NCBI GenBank assembly: GCA_031363945.1
Contig: JANLVJ010000009.1
Span: 1-20,162, forward strand
Reading direction: 5' to 3'
Source of the DNA: JANLVJ01 sp031363945
Lineage (GTDB): Bacteria; Bacteroidota; Bacteroidia; Sphingobacteriales; Sphingobacteriaceae
Length of the DNA stretch: 20,162 bases
Below, piece by piece: positions 13,785-20,162 of this stretch (the first letter of the stretch is position 1; every line of letters begins with the position of its first letter). The notes under the pieces are model-generated. The model did no database searches. It saw only the letters and a program-made list of their open reading frames with translations, and was not told the DNA's origin. The translations under genes were made by a program, and so were the position numbers.

Positions 13785-14783
13785 CTATTTCTTTTGCTGA
13801 TTATGTAAACTGTCCGCCTTTTTCTTTGCTTGTGCTTTGAAATAGCCCCTAACTAAAAAGTTGTGTTTCAAAGCTTCAACGATCTGGTTAAAACCGTTTG
13901 TACCTTTTTGAACATTGTATATGCTGGTATTTAATCTTTGGGTAATCAAAGAATCACTTAACAAAGCATGTAACGGTCCTTTGCCGTATCCCAGGTCACG
14001 GTTTACATTGGTGGCGATGTTATTGAGCTGCATACTCATCTTATTGGCATTGTCGCTTGCTGATCTGAGTTTAACCAACGACATTTTTAAATTGTCTGAA
14101 AATGAAGTATCGGTCAGCAATAAACCGGCGGCTCCTTTTCCCTGTTTTATTTGTATAACAAGTTGATTCAAACCACCTGTCATTTTGCTGACATTATTAC
14201 TGGCATCATTTATATTTTTCAACGATGACATTAAGCTTATGCCGGTATTTTTATCGTTGAGTACATTAAAGATTGCGCTGGTATCTAACCTAAGTACCGT
14301 ATTTTTTAAAGCTTCCGATAGAGTAGCAATATTATTGTTGGTTTTAGACAACGTTTGTAACATTGCATCCATGCTGGTGAGCTTTTGGGCAATCAGTAAA
14401 TCCCCGTTTGTTACCAGGGGACTATTCACTTTTACAGGCTGGATATTGATCACTTTATTCCCCATCAATCCTTCGGTTCCTATTGCTGCTTCTGCGTTGG
14501 TATGAATAAAAGATTTTACTTTACTGTCAATGAGCATAGTAACCTCTATTGTGGTATCATTAATAATTTCTATGCTTTTTACGGTGCCCGCCTGTATTCC
14601 TGAAAACAACACATTATTACCCTCCATCAATCCATTTAAGTTATTAAAGCGTGCTTTAAGTTTAAAACTGCTGCCGAACATACTTGTATTATTCCCGATC
14701 ATGTAAAAAGAAAACATCATTACGATTAAACCGGCGAATACAAATACGCCTAATTTTATATTATTCTCAACCTGTTTTGCCAT
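13785..14783 (-). CDS. mlaD: MlaD/MCE-family lipid transport protein
   Basis: The 332-aa product has one N-terminal membrane helix (residues 11-29, LGVFVFAGLIVMMFSFYMI). The MCE domain (about 36-117) follows, with FKLKARFNNLNGLMEGNNV, FSGIQAGTVKSIEI and the GTEGLMGNKVINI loop. The long C-terminal part is helical and rich in Asn/Ser/Leu (ASDNANKMSMQLNNIA), as in extended MCE proteins that form a periplasmic barrel or needle. It binds lipids and passes them between the outer and inner membranes. It starts 3 bp after mlaF, which follows mlaE, giving the standard inner-membrane MlaEFD core. No MlaA, B or C is in the window. Confidence 0.9.
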   Translation of the reverse strand: MAKQVENNIKLGVFVFAGLIVMMFSFYMIGNNTSMFGSSFKLKARFNNLNGLMEGNNVLFSGIQAGTVKSIEIINDTTIEVTMLIDSKVKSFIHTNAEAAIGTEGLMGNKVINIQPVKVNSPLVTNGDLLIAQKLTSMDAMLQTLSKTNNNIATLSEALKNTVLRLDTSAIFNVLNDKNTGISLMSSLKNINDASNNVSKMTGGLNQLVIQIKQGKGAAGLLLTDTSFSDNLKMSLVKLRSASDNANKMSMQLNNIATNVNRDLGYGKGPLHALLSDSLITQRLNTSIYNVQKGTNGFNQIVEALKHNFLVRGYFKAQAKKKADSLHNQQKK

Positions 14784-14786
14784 GAC

Positions 14787-15569
14787 CTACTGTTCAAAGA
14801 ATTGTTTTATTTTCTCGTCAGATGAATGCTCCAGCTCATCATAAGTACCGTTCGCGTAGCATTTGCCATCCAAAAGGAGAATCACCCTGTCAGCTATATT
14901 TTTAACACAGTTCATGTCGTGTGAAATTACAATTGACGAGGTGTGGTATTTCTTTTGCAGTTTAAGGATAAGGCTGTCGATCTCCCTCGAAGTCACCGGA
15001 TCCAGGCCGGTTGTCGGTTCATCATACAAAATGATCTCCGGTTTCAGGATTAGTGTTCGGGCAAGAGCAATCCGCTTAAGCATACCTCCTGATAGTTCTG
15101 AGGGCATCATGTCAACCGTATTTTTTAAGCCCACATTGTCAAGCGCTTCCAATACTATTTGGTTTACTTGCTTTTGAGTCAAATTAATCCAGTGCCTGCG
15201 TAAAGGGAATTCCAGGTTTTCCCGGACCGTCATAGAATCATAAAGCGCGTTTGCCTGAAACAGAAACCCTATTTTAGTTCTTACCCTGTCAAGGTCATCT
15301 GTACTTAAATCCGGCACGTTATCACCGAAAACCAATATCTTACCGCTATCGGGTTTTAACAAACCGATGATACATTTAATAAGTACTGATTTACCCGCAC
15401 CCGATTTTCCCATCACCACCACATTTTCTTCTTGTTGTACTGTTAGGTTAAAATCTTTCAAAACAATATTTTTCCCAAATTTTTTATACAGGTGTTCAAT
15501 AACGATTACCGGGGCTCCTTTAATGACATTATCTTCAGGGGTAGGTTCATTTTTTACTGCTGTTGTCAT
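14787..15569 (-). CDS. mlaF: ABC transporter ATP-binding protein of the Mla lipid system
   Basis: The 260-aa ATPase has Walker A GKSGAGKSVL (54-63), Gln105 in GFLFQANALYDSMTV (the form typical of MlaF), signature LSGGMLKRIALARTL (159-173), Walker B IILYDEPTTGLDP (179-191) and switch His217 in VISHDM. The KR after LSGGM is diagnostic for MlaF-like proteins. It powers the permease encoded 5 bp upstream together with MlaD 3 bp downstream. All catalytic residues are present. Confidence 0.93.
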   Translation of the reverse strand: MTTAVKNEPTPEDNVIKGAPVIVIEHLYKKFGKNIVLKDFNLTVQQEENVVVMGKSGAGKSVLIKCIIGLLKPDSGKILVFGDNVPDLSTDDLDRVRTKIGFLFQANALYDSMTVRENLEFPLRRHWINLTQKQVNQIVLEALDNVGLKNTVDMMPSELSGGMLKRIALARTLILKPEIILYDEPTTGLDPVTSREIDSLILKLQKKYHTSSIVISHDMNCVKNIADRVILLLDGKCYANGTYDELEHSSDEKIKQFFEQ

Positions 15570-15574
15570 ACCGA

Positions 15575-16345
15575 TTAATTTAAGCCTAATACGTTGGTGA
15601 ACTGAACCGCTAGCAAATCGATGATAAAGATCAGTACTGAAGATAATACGACGGCTGAATTTGCTGAAATACCAACACCCTGGGTTCCTTTGCTGGAATT
15701 AAAACCTTTATAACAGCCGATGATGCCGACAGCGAAACCAAAGAAAAATGTTTTAGTTATGGCCGGTAAGATATCGCTGAAACTCAGGCTATGAAATACC
15801 TGGGTGAAAAAGAAATGTAAGCTGGTTACTGAACTGAGATTAACACCGATATAAGCACCGAACAAAGAAACAACGTCGCCTAAGATGGTCAGGATTGGCA
15901 GCATTAAGGTCGTCGCAAGCACCCTTGTAGCCACCAGGTATTTGTAAGGATTTGTCCCGCTTACTTCCATCGCGTCTATCTGCTCGGTCACTTTCATAGA
16001 GCCGAGTTCCGCGCCGATACTGCTGCCGATCTTACCGGCAAAAATTAAAGCAGTGATCACTGGGCCAATTTCCCGGACTATGGCTATGCCAACCATCACC
16101 GGCAGTTCTGACTGCACGCCATAACTCACCAGGGAGGGGCGTAATTGCATGGTCAACACCAAACCCATTATAAAGCCAGTGAGCCCGATCAAAGGAAATG
16201 ATTTGTAGCCAATAGTATAACATTGGACAAGCAGTTCCTTTATTTCGAACCTGGGCCTTAAACCATGTGAAAAAAAGTGGCCCGTAAACTTTGCCATACT
16301 ACCCGTTTCGTCTAAAAAGTCTCGGATATCTTTTATTAAAGCCAT
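15575..16345 (-). CDS. mlaE: MlaE-family lipid ABC transporter permease
   Basis: The 256-aa product has an amphipathic N-terminal helix and about five membrane segments, including IGLTGFIMGLVLTMQL, GPVITALIFAGKIGSSIGAEL and VVLSSVLIFIIDLLAVQF. The coupling motif MKVTEQIDAMEVSGTNPYKYL (shortened here to its EQIDAMEVSG core) is the MlaE/YrbE hallmark contacting the ATPase. The start ATG at 16345 lies 56 bp after the L,D-transpeptidase stop. It opens the mlaEFD group and may also have its own promoter in that spacer. Confidence 0.93.
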   Translation of the reverse strand: MALIKDIRDFLDETGSMAKFTGHFFSHGLRPRFEIKELLVQCYTIGYKSFPLIGLTGFIMGLVLTMQLRPSLVSYGVQSELPVMVGIAIVREIGPVITALIFAGKIGSSIGAELGSMKVTEQIDAMEVSGTNPYKYLVATRVLATTLMLPILTILGDVVSLFGAYIGVNLSSVTSLHFFFTQVFHSLSFSDILPAITKTFFFGFAVGIIGCYKGFNSSKGTQGVGISANSAVVLSSVLIFIIDLLAVQFTNVLGLN

Positions 16346-16401
16346 TTTTTCAATATTTGAAATTTAACACTATATAGGCTGCATGATTAGCGGTAAGCTT
16401 A

Positions 16402-18054
16402 TTATTCTTTATGATAAACTCCATTGCCGGAAATGATCATGTCGGCCAATTGCTCATCAAGATGATAAATATCCTTCCTGAAATTTAAACGGTTTTTCCT
16501 GTCTATAAATGCGGTAAAATAGGCTATGAAAACCGGAACTTTGTTCTTTAAGGTCACAAAATGCTGCTTCCCTGACGCCATTGCACTGTCTATTTTTATT
16601 GGGGTCCATAGCTTATTATTACTTAAGAGGAAATTCGCGAGTTTAACAGGTGCTTCAATACGGATGCAGCCATGACTAAATACCCTGGACGACTCTTTGA
16701 ACAAGGATTTGGAGGGCGTATCATGTAAATAAATATTGTAGCTGTTTGGAAACAGGAATTTGACAAGCCCTAATGAATTATCTGGTCCCGGATTCTGCCT
16801 CACTACAGGTGTATTATTATTTGATCCTATTATTTCAAGATGATGTTTAGCCAGATAGTCTTTATCTTTTTTTATAGCAGGTAGTACCTCTGCTATTACG
16901 ATTGATTCTGGGACATTCCAATATGGGCTAAATACAACATATTTAATCTGGCCATAGAATACAGTAGTGGGGTGAACCTTCTGGCCAACTACTACCTTAC
17001 AACTCCACAATAGGCTATCGCCATTGTAAACGTGTAATTTAAATTCCGGGATATTCACAGCTATATAGGTTTTTGTTAAATTTATCGGTAGCCACCGGCT
17101 TCTTTCCATATTTACCAGTATCTGCCTGATCCGCATTTTTAACGGAATATTCAACTCAGCCATAGTTGACTTATTAAGTAAGCCATCAATAAATAGTCCG
17201 TTACGGTCCTGGAATTGTTTAATGGATGTTGTGAGTTCTTTGTCGTAAACGCGGTTGGTTGTATCTCCCTTATAATCTTCCAGCTGGTATAAACGTTTTT
17301 TGACCGCGGTAATAACAGATACAGAATCTCCCAGAAGGGGGCGTTTATTATTAATTAAAATAGGCTGCCAGTTTTCTGCAGAATCCAATGTTTTGTACTT
17401 TCTTAAGTATGTTCTTAAGAGTTCATATTGCCTGTAAACTGGTTCATTAGCAATTAGTTGTGTGGTTGGTTTCTTCAAAAGACTATCCAGATATTGATTA
17501 TAATCAATACTTTTCCTGGGTACATACCATCCTGATGCGGTACTTACAGAGGTATCCATACCTTCAAATGCAAGTTTGGAAAACTCAAAGTATTGGGATG
17601 TCAGCATCAGTTCAAGAAAGATGGATGGTGACGTTCTATTAGATTTAGTTTTAACTTCATCTATTAAGGAATCCAATGCTTTTTGGTAGGGAACCAGTTT
17701 GTAAATGCCATCAGTCTCCAGATTGGCCATCCGCATGGATAAATTGCCGGCTTGTTCAATGAGTTTATCTTTGCTAAACCATGCAAATGAGTAGTTCCGT
17801 TTGCGATAAAAAACCCTGATCTGTGCTTCATAAGCTTTGATATCAGGGTATTTATTATAAAAATTAATGACTTCGGTGCTGTCAAAAACTAGGCTTGATT
17901 GTTTATTAAAGTTCCCTTTTATCGTCTTATCCCAATCCTTGATCAAAGAATCAGACTGCGTTATTTTTTTCACTTCCTGCCCGCAACTGCTTATTAAAAC
18001 ACTGCAAAGTATAACCAGGATGTTAATTTTAAGAATTCCGTAAGTCATAGTCAT
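16402..18054 (-). CDS. L,D-transpeptidase family lipoprotein (YcbB/LdtD-like)
   Basis: The 550-aa product has a lipoprotein signal ending LISSC (Cys24). It continues with a helical scaffold domain (about 60-230), a peptidoglycan-binding-like domain (about 240-302, FQDRNGLFIDGLLNKSTMAEL) and the YkuD catalytic domain (about 328-490). The catalytic motif is FSHGCIRI, with Cys463 and His461; an upstream His444 sits in IYLHDTPS. VFSPYWNVPESI is typical of the LdtD/YcbB group. It should form 3-3 crosslinks in peptidoglycan or attach proteins to it, acting in the periplasm at a membrane. It lies between oleate hydratase (46 bp upstream) and mlaE (56 bp downstream) on the same strand. Confidence 0.9.
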   Translation of the reverse strand: MTMTYGILKINILVILCSVLISSCGQEVKKITQSDSLIKDWDKTIKGNFNKQSSLVFDSTEVINFYNKYPDIKAYEAQIRVFYRKRNYSFAWFSKDKLIEQAGNLSMRMANLETDGIYKLVPYQKALDSLIDEVKTKSNRTSPSIFLELMLTSQYFEFSKLAFEGMDTSVSTASGWYVPRKSIDYNQYLDSLLKKPTTQLIANEPVYRQYELLRTYLRKYKTLDSAENWQPILINNKRPLLGDSVSVITAVKKRLYQLEDYKGDTTNRVYDKELTTSIKQFQDRNGLFIDGLLNKSTMAELNIPLKMRIRQILVNMERSRWLPINLTKTYIAVNIPEFKLHVYNGDSLLWSCKVVVGQKVHPTTVFYGQIKYVVFSPYWNVPESIVIAEVLPAIKKDKDYLAKHHLEIIGSNNNTPVVRQNPGPDNSLGLVKFLFPNSYNIYLHDTPSKSLFKESSRVFSHGCIRIEAPVKLANFLLSNNKLWTPIKIDSAMASGKQHFVTLKNKVPVFIAYFTAFIDRKNRLNFRKDIYHLDEQLADMIISGNGVYHKE

Positions 18055-18100
18055 AAAAAATTTTATTAGTTATAACCGGGGTTTATTCAAAAACCTTGAG

Positions 18101-19702
18101 TTACCTAAACATTGTTTTCATAGCATTAAACAGCACATCTACATGATGGTCGCCTTTATAGATAAGAGTTGGTTGTTTATCCAGCTCTAACAGTTCGTAA
18201 ACAGCTGTCTGCGCTGTCCTTACGGAGTATTCCACAGTAAATACAACATCATCCGGTACTTCAGCAAACTGGCCTATAAAGGCTAAATTTTCTGATATTT
18301 CCGGCACAACCTGCGGTCGGTCTCCCGTTGTCCTTGTTAAAAACTGACTGGTGATATAAGGCAGCATACAAGGGATACAATTTGATGTTTTTAATAATTT
18401 ATCCGAGACTTCGTCAAATTTAAGATGTGAAAATAACTCAGTCAGTATTTCAGCACCTGTACAATCAGCCATTTTCTTTTTTACGAAATTACCCTCTTTG
18501 TCTTGAAACAGGCCATATCCCCAAAAGACGGTTACGTTATCCGGCTGGCCGATAAAGTGGGGCTGATAAGCCAGGACAATTGACATGAGCCAATTGGAAT
18601 CCTTGAAAGTTACCAGTCCACCGGTTCCGGCTTTATTGCCTGAAAACTCTTCCATCAGGTCAAAAAATTCTGTGCCCTGGCAGGTTACTGTAAACGATTC
18701 CCATTTCGATTCGTCAACACGGCTATCAAAAACTGATGGATGCCCGAACTGGTCACTGTTTTTAGCAATAGCTTCCCATAATTTCCAGCTGCCGTCTCTT
18801 TTGTCAGTAATTAACCTGGGAGCGGAATCCATTAAACCCAAACTTGAATCAGCCGTCATGGATCCTATGGTTACCAGGACCAAATCGTTTAAACGAACTT
18901 TTACAGATTTCGATTTACCATCCTTAATTAACTGAATGGATTGAACGGTTTTCTTTTCTCCAGTTAACGAAAAATCAAGATCTGTTACTCTGGTGCCCAA
19001 TTCAAATTGAACGCCTTGCTCTTTCAACCATTCAATCAAAGGCCGGGCCAGCGAATCGAATTGGTTATAAGGTGTGCGGTCAACACCGGCCAACGTGTCG
19101 ATACGTTTAAATTCGTGAATAAAACGGTGAATGTATCGTTTGAACTCTAAGGCGCTATGCCAGGGCTGAAACGCAAACATGGTATCCCACATGAACCAGA
19201 AGTTGGTTTTGAAAAAATCCGGCTCAAACCATTCGTTGATGCGTTTGGTGCCGAGATGGCTTTCGCTTGCGGCCATCATTTCAACCAGATCAAGCCGATC
19301 CTTGGTGTTGAATCCCATGGTGGAAACGTCCAATATTTGTCCGTCTTCAACTAGGCGGGCTTGGGAATGTGTCTTGATGTTCTTGTTAAATGCTTTAATT
19401 TCATCAAGAACCATTATACCGGGATCGCCAAGCGATGGAATAAAGGAAAAAAGATCGTAAGTACACACATAGCTAAAATTCAGCATCCGACCTCCACGCA
19501 TAATGTAGCCGTCTTTCGCTGATCCGGCACCATCAAGACTGCCCCCGGCTATATCCATTTCTTCATAAATGGTGATATTGGTGGGATTAATACGCCCATC
19601 TCTTATAAAGTATGCTGCACTGGCTAAAGAAGCGATCCCGCTACCTATAAGATGAACTTTGCGGTGCTGGATAGGATTGACGTTGTTTTCTGTAGTACTC
19701 AT
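18101..19702 (-). CDS. ohyA: Oleate hydratase family flavoprotein lacking the canonical catalytic Glu
   Basis: The 533-aa product has an FAD dinucleotide fold at the N-terminus (HLIGSGIASLASAAYFIRDG, residues 17-36), then IYEEMDIAGGSLDGAGS (45-61) and RGGRML (69-74), YDLFSFIPSLGDP and FKTNFWFMWDTMFAFQPWHS. The C-terminal half has GENxAFIGQFAE-like ISENLAFIGQF and VFTVEYSVRTAQTAVYELL. Oleate hydratase adds water to the cis-9 double bond of unsaturated fatty acids, giving 10-hydroxy acids. In the common long form the motif reads RGGREME and its first Glu is catalytic; here it is RGGRMLN, as I recall for the shorter monomeric Rhodococcus-type branch. The length is about 100 aa below the Elizabethkingia enzyme. 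First gene of a probable operon with the L,D-transpeptidase and mlaEFD. Confidence 0.9.
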   Translation of the reverse strand: MSTTENNVNPIQHRKVHLIGSGIASLASAAYFIRDGRINPTNITIYEEMDIAGGSLDGAGSAKDGYIMRGGRMLNFSYVCTYDLFSFIPSLGDPGIMVLDEIKAFNKNIKTHSQARLVEDGQILDVSTMGFNTKDRLDLVEMMAASESHLGTKRINEWFEPDFFKTNFWFMWDTMFAFQPWHSALEFKRYIHRFIHEFKRIDTLAGVDRTPYNQFDSLARPLIEWLKEQGVQFELGTRVTDLDFSLTGEKKTVQSIQLIKDGKSKSVKVRLNDLVLVTIGSMTADSSLGLMDSAPRLITDKRDGSWKLWEAIAKNSDQFGHPSVFDSRVDESKWESFTVTCQGTEFFDLMEEFSGNKAGTGGLVTFKDSNWLMSIVLAYQPHFIGQPDNVTVFWGYGLFQDKEGNFVKKKMADCTGAEILTELFSHLKFDEVSDKLLKTSNCIPCMLPYITSQFLTRTTGDRPQVVPEISENLAFIGQFAEVPDDVVFTVEYSVRTAQTAVYELLELDKQPTLIYKGDHHVDVLFNAMKTMFR

Positions 19703-19758
19703 TTGTTTTTAATTAAAACGTAAAAGGGGAATAAGAAAATTATAGATGCTAACCTCAG

Positions 19759-20031
19759 CTAATCAGTATAGTCTATTAACAGGTTATTGTAAACCCCCCA
19801 TACACAAAGGACGTTTCATGCCATTCTTTCCGCCTTTTCCATTTGATAGAAAAAAATGAACGATACCATTCAGAATGACTTTATTAACTGAAACTTTAAC
19901 CTGAACATCCTGGTTGTAGAAGCCAGTTGCGCGAAATCACGTGTTCAATTTTTACCTTTTCAATATCGTCAGGGCAATCAGTTTCAATGGTTTGTAAGTA
20001 CTTTAATGCCATCTTGACTGTTGGTTTTCAT
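19759..20031 (-). pseudogene. Decayed BON-domain gene relic (third copy)
   Basis: On the minus strand an ATG at 20031 gives MKTNSQDGIK, echoing MKTNQDLQ of the intact BON protein. Shifting frame gives CPDDIEKVKIEHVISRN, which matches the domain 2/3 boundary (THDAIEKADIECALERN). After another shift come FYNQDVQVKVSVNKVILNG, then FYQMEKAERMA, a TGA, then CVWGVYNNLLIDYTD-stop, matching the last 45 residues of the intact protein. Domain 1 and most of domain 2 are gone. At least two frameshifts and one nonsense codon show it is dead. It lies 58 bp downstream of a SHOCT gene on the same strand. Confidence 0.8.
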
Positions 20032-20089
20032 TGGGCTAAACATTTATGAAGAGTAACCGAAGGTCGGGTTATTCTGATTGGTCATCTTT

Positions 20090-20162
20090 TTATCTGGCTA
20101 AGTCATCGGTTATTATGCGCTTACGTTCCTGGTATTCATCGTTTGTAATTTGTCCGGAAGTA
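20090..20162 (-). CDS. SHOCT domain protein, C-terminal fragment (continues beyond window)
   Basis: The last 23 codons read TSGQITNDEYQERKRIITDD, ending with LAR and a TAA at 20090-20092. This matches the end of the SHOCT domain in the protein at 4722-4949 (AAGEIGPDEYHERKKIIEMD). The remainder lies past the right edge. With the adjacent BON relic it repeats the SHOCT-BON order seen in the left cluster. Confidence 0.75.
   Translation of the reverse strand, partial: TSGQITNDEYQERKRIITDDLAR

Overview
The window looks like chromosome from a Bacteroidota member of the Sphingobacteriaceae (Mucilaginibacter/Pedobacter-like). It is AT-rich and lacks clear Shine-Dalgarno sequences. The protein families point the same way: GH130, SHOCT and triple-BON stress proteins, a split MacAB-type exporter, an AraC regulator with an HMA-like head, and MlaEFD beside a lipoprotein L,D-transpeptidase. 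I see no tRNA, rRNA, CRISPR array, transposase or phage gene.

Layout, left to right. (1) 1-1739, plus strand: the 3' part of a phosphomannomutase-like HAD hydrolase overlapping a GH130 mannoside phosphorylase/hydrolase. (2) 1885-4949, minus strand: a small CxxC membrane protein, a decayed three-BON-domain gene (2382-2837), an eRF1/baeRF-like protein, an intact three-BON protein followed by a strong terminator hairpin, a cupin and a SHOCT membrane protein. This reads as a stress/envelope cluster. (3) 4950-5541: a 592-bp intergenic region with a repeated 15-bp box (three copies, two forming a perfect inverted repeat) and a possible 40-codon gene. (4) 5542-10334, plus strand: an exporter operon of TolC-type channel, lipoprotein adaptor, FtsX-type permease and LolD/MacB-type ATPase. 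The ATPase stop overlaps a small membrane-protein gene carrying a one-base frameshift. (5) 10503-11628, plus strand: a small conserved-looking gene, then a damaged DJ-1/PfpI gene that runs into the last about 65 codons of an UPF0104-type membrane protein, apparently a deletion scar. (6) 11648-13595, minus strand: an 85-aa protein, an AraC regulator with an N-terminal CxxC/HMA-like domain and a zinc alcohol dehydrogenase. (7) 13785-19702, minus strand: a compact run of oleate hydratase, L,D-transpeptidase, mlaE, mlaF and mlaD, combining fatty-acid, peptidoglycan and outer-membrane lipid functions. (8) 19759-20162, minus strand: another decayed BON gene downstream of a SHOCT gene cut by the window edge, echoing the SHOCT/BON arrangement of region 2.

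The least expected content is the decay: two BON relics carry a TGA at the same conserved tryptophan codon, a DJ-1/UPF0104 chimeric scar is present, and two genes are broken by one missing T in a T-run (real mutations or assembly indels). The best candidates for new biology are the oleate hydratase-LDT-Mla gene set, the HMA-AraC regulator with its small partner, and the repeated box in front of the exporter.
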